The notes beneath the pieces were generated by a model. It made no database searches and had not been told where the DNA came from. It saw only the letters and a program-made list of their open reading frames with translations. Positions 44,751 to 53,664 of a stretch of DNA of 64,000 nt are shown one piece after another (position 1 is the stretch's first letter; each line of letters begins with the position of its first letter). The translations under genes and the position numbers were made by a program. The stretch covers positions 3,716,001-3,780,000 of the forward strand of contig NC_014472.1 of NCBI RefSeq assembly GCF_000153165.2, read 5' to 3'. This stretch comes from Maribacter sp. HTCC2170 (GTDB lineage: Bacteria > Bacteroidota > Bacteroidia > Flavobacteriales > Flavobacteriaceae).

Positions 44751-45185
44751 ATGAACAAACCTTTGGAATATTTTAAAACACAGATCGGAAAAGATGCCAC
44801 CCATTCCCCTTCTCCCCTAATGAAATGGTTAAATCCAATACTAATTAGTGCTGAGGCAGGACAATTGGAATTTTCCTATGTTATTAGAGAAGAAATGACC
44901 AATCCTGTTGGGATTATTCATGGGGGCACCACCGCTGCAATTATTGACGATGCCATTGGAGCCGCAGTTTTCTCTTTAGGAGTTTCTCATGTGTACACAA
45001 CCGTGAGTCTATCGGTGGATTATTTTAGCCGTGCACAGGCCGGTGACACCATAATAGCACAAACCAATGTCATTAAAAAAGGTAGACAGATCATCAATGC
45101 CGAATGTGAGGTTTGGAATGCCGACAAAACAAGAATGATTGCCAAAGGACACTCAAACCTCATACAGACCAAAATAGAGATTTAG
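44751..45185 (+). CDS. PaaI/YbgC-like hotdog-fold thioesterase
   Basis: 144 residues. The hotdog-fold core is VGIIHGGTTAAIIDDAIGAAV with the HGG turn and the catalytic Asp, followed by YTTVSLSVDYFSRAQAGD and ARMIAKGHSNL-like C-terminal strands. PaaI-type enzymes hydrolyse acyl- or aryl-CoA. It is convergent with the next gene, three bases between the stops. Confidence 0.9.
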   Translation: MNKPLEYFKTQIGKDATHSPSPLMKWLNPILISAEAGQLEFSYVIREEMTNPVGIIHGGTTAAIIDDAIGAAVFSLGVSHVYTTVSLSVDYFSRAQAGDTIIAQTNVIKKGRQIINAECEVWNADKTRMIAKGHSNLIQTKIEI

Positions 45186-45188
45186 GGC

Positions 45189-46832
45189 TTATTTCTTATC
45201 TCCTTTCAAAGATTGCCCATTTTGATTCAAGGTTACATTAATAACCTCACCTGATTCATTTCGTTCAAAAACCAATTGTGCAGAAACTACCTTATAAAAG
45301 AAGGTATCAGCTGCCTCTGGAAAAACAGGAAAGTTCTGTTGCCCTGTAGCTTGTGCAAATAACTGATTGTCTTTGGTAGTGATAGTGATTGCGAATCCTG
45401 GCACCAATTCATAGCTACCTACGTAATCTTCATATGTAGAAGTATCTATACTAACCTCCTCTTTCTCTGTGTCTGGTTTTCTGTCTGTTTCAATGCCTTT
45501 CGACGAATTGATACGGGCCACAAAATGTGCTACTTTCTTACCATTTTCCATCTTGAACTCGTAAGTAGTGAGTCCGCCATCAAAATGGAACTTGCTTGCC
45601 GAATCCGCATATATCTTTAGTTTATTACTTCCTTCACGTTGGCTATATAATTGTGAATCTTCCAAAGAAATGGTTCGTAAGGCTTTATCATCAAATTCAT
45701 AATTACCTACCCACTTATTAAGTTCATCATTTGAAAGAGAAATATTTTTATCGCTTGAATTATATGGTTTTCCCATGGCAATGGCTGCCATTTTTATCGT
45801 TGCATCCTGCGGTGAAGCACCATCACGATTGGTCAATGTTATTACATAAACATTCTCAGAGGGAACATAAACCCCTTGGGTAACGTATCCGAAAATTCCC
45901 CCGCCATGTTCAATACTCGGCACTCCAACTATTTCATTCATCTGCCATCCATATCCATAATTTGTAGCATCCCCATTGTTCAACTTTGTATTTGTAAAGG
46001 CAAGAGCTTTTGACTTAGCAGAGATCAATGTATTATTATGTATTGCTTTATGCCATAACAACATATCATCTACCGTTGACATAAGCGAACCTGCCGCATA
46101 AGGTAAGGTCATACTTAAATAACGTGCGTTTCTAAATCCATTTTCAGCAGGGGAGTAACCAATAGCCCTGTTCTTGATCAATCTACTTTTACTGCCATAA
46201 TTAGAATGCTCCATTTGCAGTGGCTTAAAAATATGCTCTGTAACAAATTCTTCATACGATTGCCCTGAGATTACCTCAATAATGTGTCCTAATATTATAT
46301 AGCCCGAATTGTTATAGAGCCATTTTTCACCCGGATCAAAATCCATGGGTTCGTTCTTGAACACATCAATCAACTCCTTTGGTGTTTTGTCTGTAGCTGC
46401 CGTGGCAATAAAACTTCGCATACTGGTATAGCTCTTAATACCCGAGGTATGGTTTAGTAAATGATGTACTGTAATCTTTTTTCCTTTAGTCGGATAATCA
46501 GGAATATACTTGGTGATTTCATCCTCTAATGCCAATTTCCCTTGCTCCATCAACATTAAAATGGAAACAGCCGTAAACTGTTTGGTAATAGAACCTATTT
46601 CAAATACATTTTCCGGTTTCATGGGAATATCATATTCCAAATTCGCCATACCAAAAGCCTTCCTATATAAAACCTTTCCGTTTTTATATACCAGTGCGGA
46701 AATTCCAGGTGTATCTTTCGTGTAAGTATCTTTTAAAAGTGCATCATACTGCTGTTCCTGAGATTGCGCAAAAACCGGAATACTGCTTATGGCCAATGCC
46801 ATGAATAAGAATAGAATGGTTGTTTTTTTCAT
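45189..46832 (-). CDS. Serine hydrolase, beta-lactamase class C fold with C-terminal beta domain
   Basis: 547 residues. The signal peptide ends SIPVFAQ. Active-site boxes: SITK at residues 81-84, YNNSGY, and EHGGGIFGY. The ~170-residue C-terminal part (KWVGNYEFDDKAL, YEDYVGSYEL) is two copies of the lipocalin-like DUF3471 type extension found in many Bacteroidota homologues. It is periplasmic; the substrate is unknown. Confidence 0.9.
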   Translation of the reverse strand: MKKTTILFLFMALAISSIPVFAQSQEQQYDALLKDTYTKDTPGISALVYKNGKVLYRKAFGMANLEYDIPMKPENVFEIGSITKQFTAVSILMLMEQGKLALEDEITKYIPDYPTKGKKITVHHLLNHTSGIKSYTSMRSFIATAATDKTPKELIDVFKNEPMDFDPGEKWLYNNSGYIILGHIIEVISGQSYEEFVTEHIFKPLQMEHSNYGSKSRLIKNRAIGYSPAENGFRNARYLSMTLPYAAGSLMSTVDDMLLWHKAIHNNTLISAKSKALAFTNTKLNNGDATNYGYGWQMNEIVGVPSIEHGGGIFGYVTQGVYVPSENVYVITLTNRDGASPQDATIKMAAIAMGKPYNSSDKNISLSNDELNKWVGNYEFDDKALRTISLEDSQLYSQREGSNKLKIYADSASKFHFDGGLTTYEFKMENGKKVAHFVARINSSKGIETDRKPDTEKEEVSIDTSTYEDYVGSYELVPGFAITITTKDNQLFAQATGQQNFPVFPEAADTFFYKVVSAQLVFERNESGEVINVTLNQNGQSLKGDKK

Positions 46833-47114
46833 GATAAAAAGTGTTTCTCGTGATTAATGTTTTTTATATGACGCTCAACAATTGCATTACGTTACATTAT
46901 ACTCTTTGTTTATTAAAATTTAATATAGCGCCCATTTCATTATATAGTTCTCAAAGAACCCTAAGATATTATGAATTTGAAAATTACTAAAACAATCTTT
47001 TTAATAATTAATGAATACTATTAACCAAATAAAGACGTTTACTTCAAAAGTAATCCTATTCTTACAGTAAATTAACTGTAACATATTATGGGGTTATTAT
47101 AAACACAAACCCCC
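46833..47114. promoter_or_regulatory. Divergent intergenic region between serine hydrolase and histidine kinase
   Basis: 282 bases, very AT-rich, no gene seen. It must hold the promoters of both flanking genes. A dyad at 47062-47081 is listed separately; otherwise only scattered AT tracts are visible. Confidence 0.5.
47062..47081. promoter_or_regulatory. Inverted repeat TTACAGT-N6-ACTGTAA, possible operator
   Basis: Two perfect 7-base arms around six bases, ending 33 bases before the histidine kinase ATG. The symmetry suits a dimeric regulator; the site could also be fortuitous in AT-rich DNA. Confidence 0.4.
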
Positions 47115-48350
47115 ATGTTAGAACCTAAAGATCATATTAACGAAAAAGAACGTTTGGCATCCCTAGAATCTTATTCTATTCTAGATACACTGCCTGAAGA
47201 AGATTACGACAATTTAACAGCTATTGCGGCGGAAATTTGCGGAACTCCAATTAGTTTGGTTAGCTTATTGGATAACAAAAGACAGTGGTTCAAATCCCGT
47301 CATGGGCTGGGCGTTTCTGAAACCCCAAAAGAATATGCATTCTGTGCGCATGCAATCAATGAAGAAGATGACATTTTCATAGTTCAAGATTCAAGAACAG
47401 ATGAGCGATTTCATGATAATCCTTTAGTGATAGGCGAACCAAGAGTTATTTTTTATGCAGGTATCTCACTCTACTCAGATACTGGTCTTCCTCTTGGAAC
47501 ATTATGTGTAATTGACCACAAACCAAAGTTGCTTAGTCAAAGTCAAATCAAATCACTTAAAGCCTTATCAAATCAAGTTATCAACCTTTTAAAACTAAGA
47601 AAGAGTAATATACTATTGAAAAAGTCGGTTGAAGAACTGGAAAACAAAAACATTGAATTAGAACGATTTGCCTATATCGCGGCCCATGATTTAAAATCGC
47701 CCTTGAATACCATAAACACAACCGCAGAGCTATTCACTGAATGCTATTCCTCAAAATTTGATGAAGATGGTAAAAAAATGTTGGGATTTATTAAATCCTC
47801 CACGAACAAATTAAAAGGACTGATAGATGGTCTTCTTGATTATAGCAAAAGTGAATCGGTATTAAAAGAAGAAGTTACTGATATTGAAATCCCCAAGCTT
47901 AAGGATGACATCAATGGTCTCTTTTCACATGACAACGCGCTGAATTTGGAAATAAAAACCAATCTTAGAAAAATCAATACTAACCGAACGGCTTTGAATC
48001 AAATATTGATTAACCTAGTTTCCAATGCAATCAAGTATAATGATAAGACAGTAGTTAAAATACAAATTGAAATTGAAAAGAAACACGGTTATTATGAATT
48101 TGTAGTAAAAGATAATGGTCCCGGCATAGCAAGTGAAAATCAAGATAAAATATTTCAGATATTCAAAATCTTGGGTCCAGCTGATAAATTTGGAAATTGT
48201 GGGAACGGAATCGGTCTGGCGACTGTTAAGAGAATAATAGAAAAAATGGGAGGTAAAATTCACCTCGACTCAGTCCTAGGAGAAGGCTGTGAGTTCCATT
48301 TTACTCTTAAAACCAATGAACCCCAAATGGAAACAATGCATATGGCCTAA
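47115..48350 (+). CDS. GAF-domain sensor histidine kinase
   Basis: 411 residues, soluble, no membrane helix. The N-terminal ~160 residues form a GAF domain (SLVSLLDNKRQWFKSRHG, EYAFCAHAI, YAGISLYSDTGLPLGTLC, all common in phytochrome-related GAF kinases). HisKA has FAYIAAHDLKSPLNTI with phospho-His191. The ATPase domain has NLVSNAIKYND (N box), VKDNGPGI (G1) and GNGIGLATVKRI (G2). No response regulator is encoded next to it, so its partner is elsewhere. A palindromic terminator follows. Confidence 0.93.
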   Translation: MLEPKDHINEKERLASLESYSILDTLPEEDYDNLTAIAAEICGTPISLVSLLDNKRQWFKSRHGLGVSETPKEYAFCAHAINEEDDIFIVQDSRTDERFHDNPLVIGEPRVIFYAGISLYSDTGLPLGTLCVIDHKPKLLSQSQIKSLKALSNQVINLLKLRKSNILLKKSVEELENKNIELERFAYIAAHDLKSPLNTINTTAELFTECYSSKFDEDGKKMLGFIKSSTNKLKGLIDGLLDYSKSESVLKEEVTDIEIPKLKDDINGLFSHDNALNLEIKTNLRKINTNRTALNQILINLVSNAIKYNDKTVVKIQIEIEKKHGYYEFVVKDNGPGIASENQDKIFQIFKILGPADKFGNCGNGIGLATVKRIIEKMGGKIHLDSVLGEGCEFHFTLKTNEPQMETMHMA

Positions 48351-48382
48351 GCCTATTTATCATAAAGACAGTATGATGAAGA

Positions 48383-48407
48383 CCATAACAATTGTTATGG
48401 TTTTTTT
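48383..48407 (+). terminator. Palindromic terminator after the histidine kinase
   Basis: CCATAACAATTGTTATGG is an 18-base perfect palindrome (48383-48400) followed by seven T. The stem is AT-rich, so strength is moderate. Confidence 0.65.
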
Positions 48408-48467
48408 GTTTTTGGATGATAGTCTAAATAAAAAATGTGGTATCTTCAAAGTACAAAATTATTGACC

Positions 48468-48680
48468 ATGAAAACAAACTATAAAAAAGTATTTACAGGG
48501 GAATCAATTGAAGCTCAACGCGTTGTAGGTAAACTTCATGAAATAGGAATTGAAGCCGTGGTCAAAGACGAAGCGAAATCGGCAAGACTGGCAGGGTTTG
48601 CCTCATCTATGTTGGGCCAGATAGATATATATGTTCATAAAGATGAGTTTGAAAAGGCTCTTTTAGCAATTAATTCTTAA
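48468..48680 (+). CDS. DUF2007 protein (putative signal-transducing protein)
   Basis: 70 residues from the ATG at 48468 (an earlier in-frame start is at 48435). YKKVFTGESIEAQRVVGKLHE and IDIYVHKDEFEKALLAI are the two halves of the DUF2007 fold, which resembles PII-like small regulatory domains. It stands between the histidine kinase and the hybrid sensor but is probably a separate unit. A TATCTTCA box at 48441-48448 lies 20 bases before the ATG. Confidence 0.85.
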   Translation: MKTNYKKVFTGESIEAQRVVGKLHEIGIEAVVKDEAKSARLAGFASSMLGQIDIYVHKDEFEKALLAINS

Positions 48681-48848
48681 AAATATTAAGTTGGTTCATT
48701 TAACTATATAAAACATGTAATTATCCTTACTTAGGTAATATCATTATTTTAACTATGATTTATTATCTTAGGTTTCTGTGAAATTTAAGAGAAATCACTT
48801 TCCCCCTCTTAGTTCCACCACAACTTTTTTAATATCAACCAAAGATAA

Positions 48849-51800
48849 ATGATGAAAATAAAAGACGGTCTTAAATTTTCTTTCTTGATTTTTCTATTCA
48901 TTTTCTTACATGATTCTGGTTTTTCACAAAATAATCAACCAAGAGTTAAATACTTCACTTTGGAAGATGGTATTTCACAAGTTTCCTCCAATGACCTTTT
49001 GTTGGATACTTCAGGATTTATATGGATTGCAACACAAGATGGACTCAACAAGTTTGACGGAAACAAATTCATTCACTATAAATACAACAAACAAGATTCC
49101 TTGACGCTATCAGGTAATCTTATCAGCAAACTTCTTGAAGATTCAACGGGTAAAATTTGGGTCGGTACAATTGGCAATGGTTTGAATTATTACAATCCCG
49201 AACTGGAGATTTTTAATCGGGTAAAACTCAAAGAGTCATCTATTAGCAATGAAATTATTACTGCTTTAGTTGAAGATAACCAGAACAATATATGGGTAGC
49301 TTCTAGGGTATCTGGGTTACATAAACTAAGTTTTTCAGAACAAGGTGATATTATTCAGAAGAATTTCTTGCCGGGGAAAGCTATTACAAGTGCCCTTATC
49401 GATGATGAAAACATGCTTTGGATTGGTGATAACAAAGGTACAATTTCCCAATTAAATCCGTCTTCCGCGAAAATATCCAATTCTAAGCCCATAACAAAGG
49501 TGCAAGGAAATATACAAGCATTTCACCGTACAGCAAATCATTTATTGATTGGTGGAGGTTTAGGTTTTCACATGTATGACATTGACAACAGACAAGTCGA
49601 CCTAATTGATCTTAGTACAGGTGAAGAATTGTCTACAAGACATGTTTCGTCCTTTTTGAAAAATGATCACCAAAGTGTATGGATTGGTACAGGAAATGGT
49701 GTATATCTTTTTGATTGGGTAAATCGCCGCATCTTAAACAAGATTCTATATTCAGAAGATAAAAAGAATGGTCTTAGCAATGGTACGGTACAAGCCCTTT
49801 TGAAAATTTCAAAAGACCAAATGTTAGTGGGCACAGCTAACTATCCAAATCTAATAGATTTAGCTGAACCACATATTAAGAATATTTCAAAGGACCAAAG
49901 AGGCGATCATTTATTGAATGACAATGTAATATTTTCAATTTTAAAGGATGATGGTGATTTATGGATTGGCACTTCAGACGGCGGATTAAATCTTATTAGG
50001 AAAGGACAACCCTATTATTTCAAATATAACCCCAACACTCCAAATGGTTTTTCAGGGACTGTTGTTAGGGCAATAGTGAAAGATGACGTAAATAAAAGAT
50101 TGTGGCTGGCCACTACACGCGGGTTAAATATGATTGACCTCAAAACATTTGACCCTGAGAATCCTAGGTTTTCTATTTTTCAGTACAATCCTACAAATCC
50201 AAATTCCATAAACGGGGATTTTCTAAGAGATCTTGTGCTAGACAAAAACAATAACCTTTGGGGAACAACCAATGGTCTTGGTATTTTTCGCATGGAATAT
50301 GTCAATGATGAAGATTACGAAATCATTAGATATAACAACAGTCCAACAAATCAAAACTCTTTAATCAATGATTTTTCCAATTGTATCAAGTTCGATAAAG
50401 AAAATAACATATGGATTGGAACGCAATCAGGACTTTCAAAACTAAGTTTTGATTCAAATTCATATCAAAATCCATTCTTTACCAATTTTTCTAAAATTGA
50501 GGGTGATGAAAACTCCCTGGCCCATAATTCTGTCTACGATATTGTTATTGATAAGGAAGACCGCATTTGGCTAGGTACGCGAAGTGGTTTTAGCCAGTAT
50601 CTCGGAAGTGGAAAATTCAGATCTTGGACCCAACAAAAACAGTTCAGCAATGATGTGGTTTATAGCATCCAAGATGACATCTATGGCAACCTCTGGATGG
50701 GAACCAATGAAGGTATTGTAAAGTACAACCCACATAACAATACATTTAAACAATTCAATATTGAAGATGGTATCCAGAGTAAGGAGTTTGATATTCATGC
50801 GCGATTTACCGATGATGACGGACTAATTTATCTAGGAGGAATTGGAGGGGTCACCTATTTTCACCCCGACAATCTTGAACAAATAGACAAGCCGCAAAGT
50901 TTGTATTTCTCAGGCTTACAGGTAAAAGGCAATCCAGTTAAGGTAAACAACGGATCAAAGTCAATATTAAAGCAACCAATCAAAACAACTGAGCATCTTG
51001 AATTTAAACACAATGAATTCCCATTTTTTCTTCAGTTTTCCTCTATTGACTACAGAATTAACAAAAACGTCGAGTATGCCTACAAACTACTACCTACTGA
51101 TTCGGAATGGATTTTTTTAAAAGATCCAGAAATTCAATTTTTAAATCTTCCCTCTGGTGATTACACCTTGCAGGTCAATGGTTTCTCGAGAGGTAAAGAA
51201 TGGGAACAAGCACCTCTCGAGATGAACCTAGAAATCTTACCTCCCTGGTGGACAACTTGGTGGGCGTATCTCATATATGCAGGAATAGCGGTAGCTATTG
51301 CTGACAGGTTCTACCGTTTTCAACTCTCCAAGAAACTAGCCGTATCAGAAAGTGCTCGTTTGAAAGAGGTGAATCAATTAAAAAATAGTTTATACGACAA
51401 TATAACCCATGAATTTAGAACACCGTTGACGGTTATTCTAGGAATGACAGATGCATTGGAGAGTGAATTAAATACTAAGACAACACCGCCAATAAACAAT
51501 GCCGTTGAAATGATACGCAGAAATGGAAACAATCTCTTGTCTCTTGTAAATGAAATGTTAGACCTTTCAAAACTTGAGAGTGGGCACTTAGAAACAAATA
51601 TGGCGCAGATAAATGTTGTTCCATTTATAAAGTATCTTGGGGAAAGTTTTCAATCTTTTGCCCAAGAAGACGAAATACATTTCACGGTATATTCAGAAGT
51701 GGATGAATTAATGATGGATGTTGATACTACCAAACTATCAACCATTATCTCTAACCTACTTTCCAATGCAATCAAATTCACTCCTGCATTGGGCAAAATA

Positions 51801-52919
51801 GTACTGCATTTACATAATGAGAATAATACCCATTTAATAATCAAGGTAAGTGATACCGGAACGGGAATATCAAAAGACGAACTGCCCCATATATTCAATA
51901 GATTTTACCAGGCAGATTCCACGGTTACCAGAAAAAGAGACGGAACGGGTATTGGACTTGCCTTGACCAAAGAGTTGGTCAACCTCTTAGGTGGTGAAAT
52001 TTCTGTGACCACCGCAGTGGATGAAGGTAGTGTCTTTAAAGTAATATTACCAATCACACAAAATGCAGAAAAGATTGGTATTGAGTCATTAAAGTTAAAT
52101 AAGAAAACAATCGCTCCATATTCTCTTTCAGAAATTCAGACAGAGAGCACAGAAAATAATGATAACGAGTTACCCTTAATACTAATTATTGAAGATAATA
52201 AAGATGTTGCCTATTATTTAGATCAATGTTTGAAGGGACATTACAAAACAATCCACGCTATCAATGGAGTTCTAGGACTTGAGATGGCCTTTGAACATAT
52301 TCCAGATATAATTATTTCTGACGTAATGATGCCGGGCAAAGATGGGTACGAAGTATGTGCCATGCTAAAAGAGGATGAACGTACAGACCATATTCCGATT
52401 ATTCTACTAACGGCCAAAGTAACCACAAAAGACCGCGTTATGGGCCTCACACAAGGGGCAGACGCCTATTTGGCTAAACCATTTATAAAAGAAGAGCTCT
52501 TTGCAAGATTAGAGCAATTGCTCTCTTTAAGAAAAAAGTTGATTTCCAAGTTCCAACATGACCATGTCTCCAAAGTAATTGCCAAACAACCCAAAAATGT
52601 TGAAACCAAATTTATTGCCAAAGTAATTGACCTTATTCATGAGGAATTGGACAATTCGGCTTTTGGTACTTCAGAACTTAGTTTTAAACTGCGATTAAGC
52701 GAATCACAGGTTTACAGAAAGCTAAAAGCCATTTCAGGAAAATCCACCGCTGTTTTTATAAGGACCATTCGTTTGGAAACTGCAAAAGAACAATTACAAA
52801 ACACTGATAAAACGGTTTCTGAAATTGCTTATGCCGTTGGTTTCAACGATCCTTCATGGTTTAGCAGGGCTTTTAAAGAAGAATTCGGTCACCCTCCGAG
52901 CGAAAGGTTTAAACAATAG
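48849..52919 (+). CDS. Hybrid two-component system sensor/regulator (HTCS)
   Basis: 1356 residues. After a signal/membrane segment comes a periplasmic sensor made of two seven-bladed Reg_prop propellers (repeated GFIWIATQDGLNKFD-like units, SGKIWVGTIGNGLNYY and so on) and a Y_Y_Y domain near residues 720-790, then a membrane helix near 800-820. The cytoplasmic part has HisKA with His854 in NITHEFRTPLTVI, HATPase (NLLSNAIKF, DTGTGI, GTGIGLALTKEL), a REC domain with Asp1158 in DIIISDVMMPGKDG, and an AraC HTH at the C-terminus (IAYAVGFNDPSWFSRAFKEE). HTCS proteins usually switch on adjacent polysaccharide loci; here the next genes are six secreted proteins. Confidence 0.95.
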   Translation: MMKIKDGLKFSFLIFLFIFLHDSGFSQNNQPRVKYFTLEDGISQVSSNDLLLDTSGFIWIATQDGLNKFDGNKFIHYKYNKQDSLTLSGNLISKLLEDSTGKIWVGTIGNGLNYYNPELEIFNRVKLKESSISNEIITALVEDNQNNIWVASRVSGLHKLSFSEQGDIIQKNFLPGKAITSALIDDENMLWIGDNKGTISQLNPSSAKISNSKPITKVQGNIQAFHRTANHLLIGGGLGFHMYDIDNRQVDLIDLSTGEELSTRHVSSFLKNDHQSVWIGTGNGVYLFDWVNRRILNKILYSEDKKNGLSNGTVQALLKISKDQMLVGTANYPNLIDLAEPHIKNISKDQRGDHLLNDNVIFSILKDDGDLWIGTSDGGLNLIRKGQPYYFKYNPNTPNGFSGTVVRAIVKDDVNKRLWLATTRGLNMIDLKTFDPENPRFSIFQYNPTNPNSINGDFLRDLVLDKNNNLWGTTNGLGIFRMEYVNDEDYEIIRYNNSPTNQNSLINDFSNCIKFDKENNIWIGTQSGLSKLSFDSNSYQNPFFTNFSKIEGDENSLAHNSVYDIVIDKEDRIWLGTRSGFSQYLGSGKFRSWTQQKQFSNDVVYSIQDDIYGNLWMGTNEGIVKYNPHNNTFKQFNIEDGIQSKEFDIHARFTDDDGLIYLGGIGGVTYFHPDNLEQIDKPQSLYFSGLQVKGNPVKVNNGSKSILKQPIKTTEHLEFKHNEFPFFLQFSSIDYRINKNVEYAYKLLPTDSEWIFLKDPEIQFLNLPSGDYTLQVNGFSRGKEWEQAPLEMNLEILPPWWTTWWAYLIYAGIAVAIADRFYRFQLSKKLAVSESARLKEVNQLKNSLYDNITHEFRTPLTVILGMTDALESELNTKTTPPINNAVEMIRRNGNNLLSLVNEMLDLSKLESGHLETNMAQINVVPFIKYLGESFQSFAQEDEIHFTVYSEVDELMMDVDTTKLSTIISNLLSNAIKFTPALGKIVLHLHNENNTHLIIKVSDTGTGISKDELPHIFNRFYQADSTVTRKRDGTGIGLALTKELVNLLGGEISVTTAVDEGSVFKVILPITQNAEKIGIESLKLNKKTIAPYSLSEIQTESTENNDNELPLILIIEDNKDVAYYLDQCLKGHYKTIHAINGVLGLEMAFEHIPDIIISDVMMPGKDGYEVCAMLKEDERTDHIPIILLTAKVTTKDRVMGLTQGADAYLAKPFIKEELFARLEQLLSLRKKLISKFQHDHVSKVIAKQPKNVETKFIAKVIDLIHEELDNSAFGTSELSFKLRLSESQVYRKLKAISGKSTAVFIRTIRLETAKEQLQNTDKTVSEIAYAVGFNDPSWFSRAFKEEFGHPPSERFKQ

Positions 52920-53075
52920 TATATCAGTTACTTATGTTAATTTAAGTAATCCTCACTGCAATAATAGTACAAGCTTATTTTTCGCAATTCATTATTACTT
53001 CTAGCCTTTGAAAAAATAGTTCAAGTTAAAAAAAGCAATGCTTGATACTTTAGCCCCAACACTAAAAACAGGGGT

Positions 53076-53654
53076 ATGAAAGCAATAAAAAGATTCAAAT
53101 CTAAACCTAAATTTCTTTCTCATTTAGCCATTATTTTCATCTTTTCACTTGTTATACCTATACAGGCTCAGGTGGAACGTGATGGTAAAGACACTAAGAT
53201 CAAAGTGCGCGAACATAGACGTACTAAAATAAAAATATCAAAAAATCCTGTCTTAAATTTTGACGAGGCAGATGCAATTTTTGGTAAAAGAACTGATATC
53301 CAAAGTAAATACCCAGGGTTAAAATTTATTGGGAATGTTAAACAAATCAAAATCATCAAAAAGCTCTCTAACGGAGAAAATTACATCTACAAAACCACCA
53401 CAGGCGATAAAATATATGCAAGTGTAAAAAAAGGTGAAATAACTAAGATATCCTTGAGAAACCCCAAGATCAAAGACGGCACTTCAAACACGATAGCTTA
53501 CAGCGACAATAATTCAACATGCTTTAATTGTACTGAGCTTTGCCATGACCCCGATGGAGCTGGTAAAACAACCTGCTGGACTACTTGTGTAATAGTGGAT
53601 TGTACCAAAGAACATAATGCCAAAATACCTGGGAAAATAGTAAAAGGAAACTAA
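53076..53654 (+). CDS. Exported cysteine-rich protein, first gene of the secreted cluster
   Basis: 192 residues. The signal peptide ends IPIQAQ. The mature part starts VERDGKDTKIKVREHRRTK, a basic stretch like those of the three related genes. The central part has a short beta region (YIYKTTTGDKIYASVKKGEI). The C-terminal 60 residues hold six cysteines (TCFNCTELCHDPDGAGKTTC, then TTCVIVDC), suggesting disulfide or metal binding. No family recognised. It begins 156 bases after the HTCS stop codon and is ten bases from the next gene; it is probably the operon's first gene. Confidence 0.75.
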   Translation: MKAIKRFKSKPKFLSHLAIIFIFSLVIPIQAQVERDGKDTKIKVREHRRTKIKISKNPVLNFDEADAIFGKRTDIQSKYPGLKFIGNVKQIKIIKKLSNGENYIYKTTTGDKIYASVKKGEITKISLRNPKIKDGTSNTIAYSDNNSTCFNCTELCHDPDGAGKTTCWTTCVIVDCTKEHNAKIPGKIVKGN

Positions 53655-53664
53655 ATATATAATT

